Below are positions 16,889 through 25,746 of a DNA stretch of 64,000 nucleotides, piece after piece. The notes below the pieces were generated by a model. It saw only the letters and a program-made list of their open reading frames with translations, had not been told where the DNA came from and ran no database searches. The translations under genes and the position numbers were made by a program. Source of the DNA: Kiloniella laminariae. GTDB lineage: Bacteria > Pseudomonadota > Alphaproteobacteria > Kiloniellales > Kiloniellaceae. Numbering within the stretch: the first letter of the stretch is position 1; each line of letters opens with the position of its first letter. Location of the stretch: the NCBI RefSeq assembly GCF_027214005.1, contig NZ_JAPWGY010000006.1, positions 62,001-126,000 on the forward strand, read 5' to 3'.

Positions 16889-17317
16889 ATGGCCAAACTG
16901 GATATGGATGGCCCCTTCCCGCTGGAAGAGGAGGCAATCCTGAGAGAAACTGGCCAGCCGATGCCAGGCAGCATAGCGCTTGGATATCTGGCAGCCAACC
17001 GTAGCTTCGAAGTTCTCTATGTCGACTTTGCCGACTCAACAGTTCAAGAGACGCTTTTGAAGTGCTTGAAAAAGGGAATTGGCAAAGGTGGGCTGTTTGA
17101 CAAACTGAAGGGCAAAAACCCTATCAATGCTTTCAAATTCAGCTACGCCATGTCTGTGGAAGCAAGTTACCAAAAATCGTGCAAGAATTTCCATGAATTT
17201 GGTGGCTCGAAAAAACTCAATAATAAAGAGCACCCTCGCCCTCCAAGAGGCAAAGACTGGGCCTGCGATCGCTGCACAGCCGAACTGAGCGCCAACTTCA
17301 AGATCAAAACCGGATAG
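16889..17317 (+). CDS. Hypothetical protein with degenerate GIY-YIG-like fold and C-terminal CxxC
   Basis: 142 residues from the ATG at 16889 (another ATG at 16868 is possible). The order of segments is MAKLDMDGPF, PGSIALGYLAANRSFEVLYV, FKFSYAMS, NFHEFGGSKKLNNKEHP and a terminal CDRC. It resembles a little-studied family of short GIY-YIG-like proteins. In this copy the first strand reads ALGY and the second LYVDFAD, and the catalytic arginine region expected after it is lost, so nuclease activity is doubtful. The C-terminal CxxC could bind a metal. The gene follows the S24-like regulator by 164 bp, with a short TCAGTACTGA palindrome (16852-16861) between them. Assignment is tentative. Confidence 0.55.
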   Translation: MAKLDMDGPFPLEEEAILRETGQPMPGSIALGYLAANRSFEVLYVDFADSTVQETLLKCLKKGIGKGGLFDKLKGKNPINAFKFSYAMSVEASYQKSCKNFHEFGGSKKLNNKEHPRPPRGKDWACDRCTAELSANFKIKTG

Positions 17318-17346
17318 CTCGGATCAGATAGAACATTCCAAGTAAT

Positions 17347-17377
17347 AAAAAAGCCCGGAAATCCGGGCTTTTTTATT
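17347..17377. terminator. Bidirectional terminator between the GIY-YIG-like gene and lysS
   Basis: AAGCCCGGA (17351-17359) and TCCGGGCTT (17362-17370) form a 9-bp stem, with an A-run before it and TTTTTTATTT after it. It can therefore end transcription from both convergent genes. Confidence 0.92.
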
Positions 17378-17407
17378 TATGCATCAAAGTGACAGTGCCT
17401 TGCGGCT

Positions 17408-18991
17408 TCAGGAGGAGAGGTCTTCCCCAGCCAGAGCCCGCTCAATTAGAGAGATACTCTCTTCCAGACCATAAAGTGCAAAGAAGGTTCCCATTCTTGG
17501 CCCCTGAGATTGCCCGAGCAGAACTTCATAAAGGCATTTGAACCAGTCGCGCAGATTTTCGAAACCGTGGTTCTTGCCCACTGTGTAAACCTCGGTCTGA
17601 ATATCTTCTGCAGAAATATCGGCAGGAAGCTTTTTAAGCACAGACAGCAGCTCTTCCAATGCAGCCCGCTCTTTGTCGTCAGCGGCACGATACTCAAGCG
17701 TTGGTTTGACAAAATCCTGATAATACCGAACGGCAAAACCAACCAGTTGATCAAGAAATGGCGTGGCTTCCGGTGAGGCATCGGGCGCATAACGCTTGAT
17801 AAATGCCCAGAGACGATCGCTCTCACTCGCATTACAGACACTTGCCAAATTCAACAGAATGCCAAAGGAAAGTGATGCAGGTTCAGTAGGAATGTCGCCA
17901 GAATGAATATGCCAGGCAGGATTTTCGAACAGCTTCTCCTGCTCTTGTCCACCAGCATTGTCCCGGAAGGTTACATAGTCATCGACCATACGCGGAATAA
18001 CATCAAAGTAGAGTTTTTTCGCCGTTTTGGGTTTGTTATACATGAACAGCGCCAGGCTTTCTGGCGGCGCATAGGTCAACCACTCTTCCATCGACAGGCC
18101 ATTGCCTTTCGATTTGGAGATCTTCTGGCCTTTTTCATCCAGGAAAAGTTCGTAAGTGAAAGTCTCCGGGCCTTTAATTCCAAGAACACGATGGATTTTT
18201 TTGCCCAAAGCCACAGAATCGATCAGATCCTTCCCGGACATTTCATAATCAACATCCAGAGCATACTGACGCATGGCCCAGTCAGGCTTCCACTGAAGCT
18301 TGCAATGTCCCCCCGTCACAGGCACCTCGACCAGTTCTCCGGCATCATCACGATAGACAACTGTCCCGCTGTCCTGGCGAACTTCTTCAATAGCAACCTG
18401 CAGAACTTTGCCGGTTTTGGGGCAAATCGGCATAAAGGGGCTATAGGTGGCCCGACGTTCCTGACCGAGAGTCGGCAGCATTACGTCCATGATCCCGTCA
18501 TAGCAGGAAAGAACCTTTAGCAAGGCTTCATCCAGCTGTCCGGACCGATAGACATCCGTAGCCGATTTGAATTCATACTCAAAACCGAAGTTGTCAAGAA
18601 ACTGGCGAAGACGGGCGTTGTTATGATGCCCAAGACTTTCGTACTCGCCAAAAGGATCCGGAACAGCAGTCAGCGGCAAGCCAATATTCTGCGCCAGCAT
18701 TTCCTTTTGCGGCAGGTTATCGGGAACCTTGCGAAAACCGTCCAGATCATCAGAGAAACAAAACAGTCTGGTCGGGATATCGCTGATCTGCTCAAAGGCC
18801 TTACGCACCATCGTCGTGCGGGCAACTTCGCCAAAAGTCCCGATATGGGGCAAGCCAGAAGGACCATAACCCGTCTGAAATAAAACATAGCCCTTCTTCG
18901 GCGTCTTTCCACCGACACGAGCCAATACTCTTCGCGCTTCTTCAAACGGCCATGCTTTCGCCTGCATGGCAAGTTCCTGGTGGTTGGACAT
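17408..18991 (-). CDS. lysS: Lysyl-tRNA synthetase, class I
   Basis: 527 residues. It charges tRNA-Lys in the cytoplasm. The class I signatures are HIGT (49-52, within GPSGLPHIGTFGE) and KISKS (290-294), with the archaeal-type LysRS-I sequence instead of the class II enzyme of most bacteria. This is the usual form in alphaproteobacteria and supports the taxonomic reading. Cysteines around residues 159-190 belong to the inserted domain. The gene is monocistronic, closed by a shared terminator and divergent from the DinG-type helicase gene. Confidence 0.96.
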   Translation of the reverse strand: MSNHQELAMQAKAWPFEEARRVLARVGGKTPKKGYVLFQTGYGPSGLPHIGTFGEVARTTMVRKAFEQISDIPTRLFCFSDDLDGFRKVPDNLPQKEMLAQNIGLPLTAVPDPFGEYESLGHHNNARLRQFLDNFGFEYEFKSATDVYRSGQLDEALLKVLSCYDGIMDVMLPTLGQERRATYSPFMPICPKTGKVLQVAIEEVRQDSGTVVYRDDAGELVEVPVTGGHCKLQWKPDWAMRQYALDVDYEMSGKDLIDSVALGKKIHRVLGIKGPETFTYELFLDEKGQKISKSKGNGLSMEEWLTYAPPESLALFMYNKPKTAKKLYFDVIPRMVDDYVTFRDNAGGQEQEKLFENPAWHIHSGDIPTEPASLSFGILLNLASVCNASESDRLWAFIKRYAPDASPEATPFLDQLVGFAVRYYQDFVKPTLEYRAADDKERAALEELLSVLKKLPADISAEDIQTEVYTVGKNHGFENLRDWFKCLYEVLLGQSQGPRMGTFFALYGLEESISLIERALAGEDLSS

Positions 18992-19141
18992 CTTAAAAAT
19001 CCCTCAAGGGCTAGGTGGTCTAATGAAAAATCGGCTGGCGTGTCCCGCACGCCTTTCCAGACCCGGGAAATTAGGCTGAGACGGCCCTCACGTCAACAAT
19101 CACGCGACAAGAAGCCAAAGTAATGCTAGCAAAGAGACAAT

Positions 19142-19156
19142 GTTCGCCAATTGTTC
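19142..19156. promoter_or_regulatory. LexA (SOS) box of alphaproteobacterial type
   Basis: GTTC-GCCAATT-GTTC matches GTTC-N7-GTTC exactly, the LexA recognition form of alphaproteobacteria. It lies in the 310-bp region between lysS and the DinG-family helicase gene, 146 bp ahead of the helicase start. No other feature is clear in that region apart from a small GGCGTG/CACGCC hairpin at 19034-19050. Confidence 0.65.
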
Positions 19157-19301
19157 TTTTGCATAGCCAATCATCATTCTCCCTTTTATAAGAAAGAACA
19201 CGGCGTTTAATCTTCGGGTTTTTATAACTGTCCAGGTCAGCCCCGCCCTGATATAGAAACCTGCAGGAAGAAACCCGGCCTAAAAACCTGATCTGGCAAC
19301 C

Positions 19302-22100
19302 ATGACTGCAGACCACGACACTCCAGCACCGCAGGCAACAGGCACAGCAGCCGGCCTGATGATGCCCAAAGCACCGCTGCTGCTTTCGGGTATGCGCTTT
19401 TCAGTCTGGATCAGTCCGGATGGAGAAATCGAACGCCTGGCGAACAGCGACGTCGCCAAGAGGATCACACTAGAGCCTCCGTTTGTCTGCCACGCCAGAG
19501 CCACGGCACAGCGGCTGGGAGTAGAGCCTTTTCTGGCCTATGACGTACTTGAACTGATTGCCTTCGTCAGGCCGACAGCAGCCTGCACCCCGACCCCCCG
19601 TGGCCTTGCCGCCTTTATTGGTGCTCCGGAACCAGCATCCATCGAAGCGGCAACACTTCTCCTGTACCAGACAGCTGAGTTGCTGCTGCGTGAGCAGGCT
19701 TCGCGTGGCAGAAGCTTCGACCCCTACGCTGCGGATGTTGCCCGAACCATGATGATGGGCGGCTGGCTCTGGGGGCCTGCCGTTCTCGCGGCCATGGGGG
19801 AACAGGACCTTCATTCCCCGGCATCTCGTCCTGGTCGGGGCCTCAACGTATGGGAACGCCTTGAGGAATGGAGTGATCACGCTCCGGAAGATCCGCCACG
19901 CCAGCTATCGGTAAGCGCAGAGGAATCGCGGAATCGACTGGCAGAACTTCTGGGAGAGGAAGCAGAGTCCCGCCCCCAGCAAGCTGACTATGCTTCTGCT
20001 GTCGCCAGTGCCTTCGCACCAAGAAATGTCGCCGGGGAACCCAATATCTTGCTTGCCGAAGCCGGAACAGGTGTCGGAAAAACCCTGGGCTATATTGCCC
20101 CGGCCAGTGTTTGGGCAGAGAAAAACGGTGCACCTGTCTGGATTTCGACTTACACCAGAAACCTTCAAACCCAGATCGACAGCGAGCTGGACCGCCTTTT
20201 CCCCGAACGCTACGACAAGGCCAAACGGGTTGTCATTCGCAAGGGACGCGAAAACTATCTTTGTTTGCTCAACCTTGCAGAGGCAACCCAGGCTCTGACC
20301 GCCCGTCCCAATGATGCCATTGCCATCGGGTTGATGACACGCTGGGCTGGTCGCTCCCGCAATGGCGACATGGTCGGAGGCGATTTCCCCGGCTGGCTAT
20401 CCGATCTCGTCGGCCGGAGCCGGACCACAGGCCTGACTGACCGCCGGGGCGAATGCATCTATTCAGCTTGCCCCCATTACAGTCGCTGTTACATCGAACG
20501 CAATATCCGCAAAGCCAAGCGAGCCAATATCGTTGTCGCCAACCATGCCCTTGTTATGGTTCAGGCCGCCATGGGCGGCGGTCGGGATGAAGGCAACTTA
20601 CCCAGCCACTATGTCTTTGATGAGGGGCACCATCTGTTTGATGCCGCTGATGCCGCTTTTTCGGCTCATCTGACTGCTCAGGAAAGCCAGGAACTGCGCC
20701 GTTGGCTTACGGGTGTCGAGAGCAGCACAGCCCGTTCTGCCAGCCGTGCCCGCGGCCTGAAAAAACGTCTCGAAGACCTGATTGCCACTGATCCCCGCAC
20801 GGGTGAGCTTGTCACAGAAACCATTCATGCCGCACGTCACCTTACAGGCGATGGCTGGGTAAATCGCCTGGAAGACAATCTGCCCGTCGGCCCAATGGAA
20901 AGCTTTCTCGCACACGTTCGTACCCAGGTTTATGCGCGAACCGATCCCGAGAACTCTCCCTACAGCCTGGAAACAGAGACAAAGCCGACGGTCCCGGGCT
21001 TGATTGAATCGGCTCTTGAACTGAAAACCGCCTTGAAGGAACTGCTTGAGCCGATCAAAAATCTGCGTCGCAGGCTGGAGCAACGCCTTGATACTGAAGC
21101 GGATGAACTCGACAGCGACACCCGGCGCAGAATTGAAGCAGCCTGTAAAAGCCTTGAGCAACGTGGCAGTAACCAGGTTCAGGCATGGGTTTCCATGCTT
21201 GACGCCCTTGAGGATGAAATTCCAGAGGAATTTACCGACTGGTTCTCGGTTGAAAGAGCGGGTGGAAAAGATCTTGATGTCGGCTTGCACCGCCACTGGA
21301 TTGATCCGACAAAACCCTTGGCAAATACGCTTCTGACGCAAGCACACGGCACGGTTATCACCTCCGCTACTCTGACAGAAGGCAGCGGAAGTGAAGAAGG
21401 GGACTGGATCGGGGCAGAACGACGCACTGGGGCGTCTTTTGTGCCAGGCAATCCGATCCGGGTGAAGTTCAAATCACCCTACGATTATGCGGATCAGACT
21501 CGCGTCTTTATCATCAACGATGTACGCAAGGATGATATGGAACAAGTCGCGGCAGCCTATCGTGAGCTGTTTCTGGCTTCGCAAGGCGGGGCACTCGGCC
21601 TTTTTACAGCAATCTCCAGACTCCGCAGTGTACACCAGAAAATCGGCCCCGAACTTGATCGTGCCGGGTTGACCCTCTACAGCCAGCATATGGATAATCT
21701 TGACACTTCCACACTGATCGATATTTTCCGGGCCGAAAGAAATTCCTCCCTGCTTGGGACCGATGCAGTCCGGGATGGCGTTGACGTCCCCGGAGACTCC
21801 CTGCGCCTGATTGTTTTTGACCGTGTGCCCTGGCCACGTCCCACTATCCAGCACCGGGCCCGCAAGGAACACTTTGGCGGCAACAGATACAATGACAGCC
21901 AGACACGTCTAAAGCTGAAACAGGCCTATGGCAGGCTGGTTCGTCGCGCCAATGACCGGGGTGTTTTTGTTCTGCTTGATCCGATGATGCCCAGCAGACT
22001 CCAGAACGCCTTTCCCGAAGGAGTCTCCATTCAGAAAATCGGACTCGCGGAAACAGTGCAACAGATCAAATCTTTCTTTGCACCACCCGCTGTGAAATAA
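19302..22100 (+). CDS. DinG/Rad3-family ATP-dependent DNA helicase with 4Fe-4S cysteines
   Basis: 932 residues. An N-terminal extension of about 200 residues precedes the superfamily 2 helicase core. Walker A is AEAGTGVGKT (252-261) and the DEAH-type box is DEGH (440-443). The four cysteines at about 321, 385, 390 and 396 are spaced as in the iron-sulfur domain of XPD/DinG. The C-terminal motifs GLFTAISRLRSVH and YGRLVRRANDRGVFVLLD complete the core. It probably unwinds damaged or structured DNA 5' to 3'. A LexA-type box upstream suggests SOS control. The product is longer than E. coli DinG (about 716), mainly at the N-terminus. It is monocistronic. Confidence 0.9.
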   Translation: MTADHDTPAPQATGTAAGLMMPKAPLLLSGMRFSVWISPDGEIERLANSDVAKRITLEPPFVCHARATAQRLGVEPFLAYDVLELIAFVRPTAACTPTPRGLAAFIGAPEPASIEAATLLLYQTAELLLREQASRGRSFDPYAADVARTMMMGGWLWGPAVLAAMGEQDLHSPASRPGRGLNVWERLEEWSDHAPEDPPRQLSVSAEESRNRLAELLGEEAESRPQQADYASAVASAFAPRNVAGEPNILLAEAGTGVGKTLGYIAPASVWAEKNGAPVWISTYTRNLQTQIDSELDRLFPERYDKAKRVVIRKGRENYLCLLNLAEATQALTARPNDAIAIGLMTRWAGRSRNGDMVGGDFPGWLSDLVGRSRTTGLTDRRGECIYSACPHYSRCYIERNIRKAKRANIVVANHALVMVQAAMGGGRDEGNLPSHYVFDEGHHLFDAADAAFSAHLTAQESQELRRWLTGVESSTARSASRARGLKKRLEDLIATDPRTGELVTETIHAARHLTGDGWVNRLEDNLPVGPMESFLAHVRTQVYARTDPENSPYSLETETKPTVPGLIESALELKTALKELLEPIKNLRRRLEQRLDTEADELDSDTRRRIEAACKSLEQRGSNQVQAWVSMLDALEDEIPEEFTDWFSVERAGGKDLDVGLHRHWIDPTKPLANTLLTQAHGTVITSATLTEGSGSEEGDWIGAERRTGASFVPGNPIRVKFKSPYDYADQTRVFIINDVRKDDMEQVAAAYRELFLASQGGALGLFTAISRLRSVHQKIGPELDRAGLTLYSQHMDNLDTSTLIDIFRAERNSSLLGTDAVRDGVDVPGDSLRLIVFDRVPWPRPTIQHRARKEHFGGNRYNDSQTRLKLKQAYGRLVRRANDRGVFVLLDPMMPSRLQNAFPEGVSIQKIGLAETVQQIKSFFAPPAVK

Positions 22101-22253
22101 CAGATTCATAGCGGATAATCCCCCTGACCCGGCAAAGCAGCTCCTTTCCTGTAGATAAAATGCCTGTCCTGACAGCATTATTATATTCAAGAGAATTTTC
22201 CTTTATTTTTTTCTTGCAAAAAGAAAAGAGGAAGCATAAACCTCACTCCGGAT

Positions 22254-22330
<77 letters not shown>

Positions 22331-22354
22331 ATCTTCTAGCGAAGATTGACATTC

Positions 22355-22380
22355 AAAGGTCGCCTTGGGCGGCCTTTTGT
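22355..22380 (+). terminator. Terminator of tRNA-Pro
   Basis: AAAGGTCGCC (22355-22364) and GGCGGCCTTT (22368-22377) form a 10-pair stem (one G-U) with a 3-nt loop and a TTTT tail. A smaller AATCTTC/GAAGATT stem-loop (22330-22347) lies directly after the tRNA. Confidence 0.88.
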
Positions 22381-22505
22381 CATAAGGGGCCTGATCTCTC
22401 TGCTGAGCAGTGTCTCATGACAATTCCTGAAGCTCTCAATCAAGCTATACAAGCCCGGTTTTTGGCGATACGCTCACTTCCTGAATGTCCTACAGGATAC
22501 TGACA

Positions 22506-23129
22506 ATGTCTCTCGAACTCTGGTTGCTTTTTGTCCCAGCCGCCTTTGCCCTGAATGTACTGCCTGGCCCCAACAATATGCTCGCCATGAACAATGGCCT
22601 GCGTTATGGACTTCTCTATGCCCTTAAGGGCGGTGTGGGGCGTCTCCTCGCATTCAGTATTCTGATCTTGTTAACCGCAACGGGCCTGGGAGCAATTCTC
22701 TCAACTTCCGTAACCGCTTTCTATCTGCTGAAAATTGCCGGTGCACTCTATCTGGTTTACCTCGGTTATCGCCTCTGGCGTAGCCAACCCGAAGAAACAA
22801 GCAAAGACTCCCATACAAAAGAACAGAAAGTCTCGACCCGGAACATCATTCGCCAGGAATTTTTTGTTGCCATCACGAACCCGAAGGCAATCCTGATTTT
22901 TACTGCGTTTTTCCCCCAGTTTCTGGTCGCTGACACCCCGATGCTGCCTCAGTTCAGCATCATGGGCAGTACATTCATAGTACTCGAAATCATTGCCCTG
23001 ATCCTTTACGCTGTTTCCGGGAAACAGCTGGCATTTCTGACCCGAACAGTCCGGGGACAGAAAATCATGAACCGGACAAGTGGCAGCTTGCTTATCGGAG
23101 CGGGGGGTCTCTTGGCTCTGTCCAAATAA
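22506..23129 (+). CDS. LysE/RhtB family amino-acid exporter
   Basis: 207 residues, about six membrane helices. The N-terminal MSLELWLLFVPAAFALNVLPGPNN and the conserved PGPNNMLAMNNGLRYG segment are the hallmark of LysE/RhtB translocators, which export amino acids such as homoserine, threonine or lysine. A later segment (LYLVYLGYRLWRS) and TNPKAILIFTAFFPQF also match. The ATG at 22506 has AGGA eight bases upstream and is preferred over the earlier in-frame start at 22485. The substrate is not predictable. It is monocistronic after tRNA-Pro. Confidence 0.9.
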   Translation: MSLELWLLFVPAAFALNVLPGPNNMLAMNNGLRYGLLYALKGGVGRLLAFSILILLTATGLGAILSTSVTAFYLLKIAGALYLVYLGYRLWRSQPEETSKDSHTKEQKVSTRNIIRQEFFVAITNPKAILIFTAFFPQFLVADTPMLPQFSIMGSTFIVLEIIALILYAVSGKQLAFLTRTVRGQKIMNRTSGSLLIGAGGLLALSK

Positions 23130-23157
23130 CCTTTCAGAGAATATTTTTTACCGTTAC

Positions 23158-23187
23158 GGGAATAAATCTGCTTCTGAGGTGTCTAAT
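23158..23187 (+). promoter_or_regulatory. Possible ECF-type promoter of the secreted-repeat gene
   Basis: GGGAATAA (23158-23165) is followed after 15 bases by GTCTAA (23181-23186), the spacing and composition of many ECF sigma promoters. It lies 48 bp ahead of the secreted-repeat gene, which is just upstream of an ECF sigma/anti-sigma pair. Only one copy is seen. Confidence 0.35.
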
Positions 23188-23234
23188 CTATACCTGCCTC
23201 TAGCTGGGGCCTCCACCAGAAGGATGTTACTCTC

Positions 23235-23639
23235 ATGAAACGGACACTGAGCACTCTTGCACTCTCGGCATCATTACTTGTTGTCAGCGCCAGTTTTCTT
23301 GGCAATGCCTATGCCCAGGAACTACAGAACGTTGTGACAACCGGGGAAACATCCCTTGGCTCTGTTCTGACAGACAGCAAGGGAATGACGCTTTATACCT
23401 TTGCCAATGATTCTGACGGAAAATCAACCTGTAACGGGGGCTGTGCCCAAGCCTGGCCTCCCCTTCTCGTTCAGGGTGAAACGGAAGAAACTGACGAGTT
23501 CACAAAAATTACACGGGATGATGGCACCCAACAATGGGCATATAAAGGCAAGGCACTTTATGGCTGGGTCCAGGACAAAAATCCGGGCGATGTGACAGGC
23601 GACAACTTCAAGAATGTCTGGCATGTTGCCAAGCCCTGA
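23235..23639 (+). CDS. Secreted repeat (Lipoprotein_15 / COG4315) protein
   Basis: 134 residues with a signal peptide ending near AYAQE (residues 1-28). The mature part has the two short repeats typical of the family: SLGSVLTDSKGMTLYTF, then CNGGCAQAWPPLL, and KGKALYGWVQDKNPGDVTGD followed by VWHVAKP. The two cysteines in CNGGC are conserved. These periplasmic proteins are often found next to ECF sigma factors, and no enzymatic function is known. It lies 104 bp ahead of the sigma gene on the same strand and is a plausible target or partner of that regulator. Confidence 0.88.
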   Translation: MKRTLSTLALSASLLVVSASFLGNAYAQELQNVVTTGETSLGSVLTDSKGMTLYTFANDSDGKSTCNGGCAQAWPPLLVQGETEETDEFTKITRDDGTQQWAYKGKALYGWVQDKNPGDVTGDNFKNVWHVAKP

Positions 23640-23743
23640 TCTCTGCCGGATCAAGGGCAAATAAGGATTTCGCCCTGTGCTCTATTGACAGCAGAGGCAG
23701 GCAAAACCGCTTTTGCCAATCGGCATCGGATCAGGAACAAGGT

Positions 23744-24280
23744 ATGGACGAGTTTCTAGAGCAGCTGACCAAAGCAATCCCGACGTTACGTCGATATGCT
23801 TATGCACTGGTCAGGGACTCGTCTCTGGCTGATGACCTCGTACAGGACTGTCTTGAAAAAGGATTGGCGCATCGCGCCCAATGGCGAGGAGAGGGAAACC
23901 TTAAAACCTGGTTATACAGGATTTTGAGCAATATCCATCTTAATCAGATAAGGGCAGACAAGGGAAATTTCTTGAAGACTTCAGATACCACAAGCGAAGC
24001 CGTACTTACTGCTGCAGAAGCACAAAGTCCAGCCAACCAGATTGATCATCTGTATTTGCAGGATCTCGAAGCCGCCATTGCCCAGCTGCCAGAAGAACAA
24101 AAACAGATCCTTCTCCTGATCTGCCTCGAAGGCTTTTCCTATCAAGAAGCCGCAAAAACGCTTGAACTGCCCTTGGGCACTGTTATGTCACGACTTTCGC
24201 GCGCCCGGGAAACGCTGCGCCACAAAACTTCCGGAACTGGAACTGATGAAGCAGCCGCAAACATAAGGCGGATCAAATGA
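23744..24280 (+). CDS. ECF-family RNA polymerase sigma factor
   Basis: 178 residues. Region 2 is at about 10-75 (YALVRDSSLADDLVQDCLEKGL, then TWLYRILSNIHLNQIR). Region 4 is at about 110-160 (LPEEQKQILLLICLEGFSYQEAAKTLELPLGTVMSRLSRAR). There is no region 1 or 3, so it is a minimal ECF factor. AGGA precedes the ATG by seven bases. It overlaps the anti-sigma gene by ATGA, so the two are translationally coupled. Output genes are unknown, though the adjacent secreted-repeat gene is the first candidate. Confidence 0.94.
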   Translation: MDEFLEQLTKAIPTLRRYAYALVRDSSLADDLVQDCLEKGLAHRAQWRGEGNLKTWLYRILSNIHLNQIRADKGNFLKTSDTTSEAVLTAAEAQSPANQIDHLYLQDLEAAIAQLPEEQKQILLLICLEGFSYQEAAKTLELPLGTVMSRLSRARETLRHKTSGTGTDEAAANIRRIK

Positions 24281-25095
24281 ACAAACATAAATTCGAGGGA
24301 GCCGACCTTCTCCACGCTTATGTTGATGGTGAATTGACTGCTGCCGAGAGAAACCGTGTAGAGCAATGGCTATCCACACACCCTGAAGATGCAGAACGGG
24401 TGGCTTCCTGGCAAAAGCAGACTCGTGGGCTCCGGGTTCTGTTTGATCACAAAGCAGAAGAAATAGCCCCTCCTCAGTTGTTTCCCGGCGAACCCCTGGC
24501 AACAAACATTACCTCCTCATCCCCTGCCCCCAGGAAAACCTCACGCGTCTGGTCCAGGCTTGCAGCCGCGGTTCTGTGGCTTACCATCGGAGGCAGTGGG
24601 GGATGGTTTGGCCATGAGTATATCTCGAACAATTCTGGAATTTTTCAGGTACCCGGCTTTCAAACCGCCCGGACTGTCAACTTCACCCAACCTGCACTGG
24701 AAGCACACTGGGTCTATACGCCCGAAGCGAGACATCCGGTCGAGGTCTTGGCAAATGAAGAGGCCCACCTGGCCAAGTGGCTCTCCAATCGCCTGGAGGT
24801 CCCTCTTACCATTCCCGATCTTGCCTCGGCAGGGTTCAGCCTCGTTGGGGGGCGTCTTCTTCCTTCCACCAATGGACCCGCAGCACAGTTTATGTATCAA
24901 AACACGGATGAAAACCGGGTTACACTGTACCTGTCCAGACAATCTGGCAGTAAAGAAACAGCATTCCGCTATCATGAGGAAGGCACAACCAGAGCCTTTT
25001 ACTGGTATGACGGCCCTCTGGGATATGCCCTGGTTGGCGAGATGAATCGCCAGGAGCTCTCACAACTTGCTGATCTTGTCTATCAACAGCTCTGA
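24277..25095 (+). CDS. Membrane anti-sigma factor
   Basis: 272 residues. The N-terminal anti-sigma domain has LLHAYVDGELTAAERNRVEQWL and lacks the zinc HxxxCxxC motif. One membrane helix follows at about 90-112 (LAAAVLWLTIGGSGGWFG), then a periplasmic domain of about 160 residues with no recognised ligand-binding signature (segment WLSNRLEVPLTIPDLASAGF). It is expected to hold the partner sigma factor at the membrane until an outside signal arrives. The start overlaps the sigma stop codon by four bases. The absence of the zinc motif argues against direct thiol redox sensing by this domain. Confidence 0.9.
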   Translation: MNKHKFEGADLLHAYVDGELTAAERNRVEQWLSTHPEDAERVASWQKQTRGLRVLFDHKAEEIAPPQLFPGEPLATNITSSSPAPRKTSRVWSRLAAAVLWLTIGGSGGWFGHEYISNNSGIFQVPGFQTARTVNFTQPALEAHWVYTPEARHPVEVLANEEAHLAKWLSNRLEVPLTIPDLASAGFSLVGGRLLPSTNGPAAQFMYQNTDENRVTLYLSRQSGSKETAFRYHEEGTTRAFYWYDGPLGYALVGEMNRQELSQLADLVYQQL

Positions 25096-25260
25096 TCAAC
25101 GCCCGACAGCCACATTTGAAAAGACTTCTCTAGGCCTTTCCGGCAAGGGGCTGGTATAGTATCACCAAAGGGATTGCTTTTGGGCTTGCTTCATCATGTG
25201 GAGTTTGGATTTCCAGGCCAGTCAGTACATAAACACATAAAGGTAAAAGGACGTTCCTTA

Positions 25261-25665
25261 ATGACCGACTATAGAACCGCACTTGTCTACATTATGGTTC
25301 TCGCATCAGCTGCTGATAGCGACATGACGGATTCCGAATTGCAGACCATTGGCGAAATCGTGAAATTCCTTCCGGTTTTCAAAGGGTATAATCCGGATGA
25401 CCTGCCCAAGGATGCCAATGCCTGCGCCGAGCTTCTGGGTGGCGAAGACGGCTTTGAAGAAGTTATCTCTCAGGCCGCTAAAGCCCTGCCGGAAAAACTT
25501 CATGAAACAGCTTATGCTCTTGCACTGGAAGTTGTCGCGGCTGATGGCTTTGCCAGTCAGGAAGAGCTCCGGTTACTTGAAATTCTCCGCCATACACTGA
25601 ATGTTGAACGTCTTGTTGCAGCTGCGATTGAACGCGGCACCCGTGCACGCTACACTTCTGTCTAA
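25261..25665 (+). CDS. TerB-domain protein
   Basis: 134 residues of all-helical TerB fold: TALVYIMVLASAADSDMTDSE at the N-terminus and the second half-repeat ALALEVVAADGFASQEELRLLE. The acidic D-x-D/E positions in both halves are the family's putative metal-binding residues. An in-frame start exists upstream, but the ATG at 25261 with an AAAGGA site is preferred. TerB-like single-domain proteins are widespread in alphaproteobacteria and are not proof of tellurite resistance; no other ter genes are present. An A-rich-stem terminator follows. Confidence 0.85.
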   Translation: MTDYRTALVYIMVLASAADSDMTDSELQTIGEIVKFLPVFKGYNPDDLPKDANACAELLGGEDGFEEVISQAAKALPEKLHETAYALALEVVAADGFASQEELRLLEILRHTLNVERLVAAAIERGTRARYTSV

Positions 25666-25681
25666 CGGAATAAGCCAGACG

Positions 25682-25720
25682 AAAAGAAGAGGGAACTCAC
25701 AGCACTTTCCTCTTCTTTTT
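25682..25720 (+). terminator. Probable terminator after the TerB gene
   Basis: AAAAGAAGAGG (25682-25692) pairs perfectly with CCTCTTCTTTT (25709-25719), ending in a T-run. The stem is A/G rich, so strength is uncertain. Confidence 0.6.
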
Positions 25721-25746
25721 CAACTTACGACGAGATTACCTCCCCT

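Noticed and set aside
16095-17317. A prophage remnant
   Set aside because: The CI/LexA-like regulator is the only phage-like gene; no integrase, structural or lysis genes are near.
19071-19316. An 81-codon minus-strand frame in the lysS-helicase gap
   Set aside because: It has no ribosome-binding site, an odd composition, and covers the LexA box and promoter region.
20598-21347. A 249-codon minus-strand frame within the DinG-type helicase gene
   Set aside because: Shadow frame with no motif; the helicase is supported by all its core motifs.
25261-25665. A tellurite-resistance locus
   Set aside because: Only a stand-alone TerB domain is present, without terC, terD or terZ.
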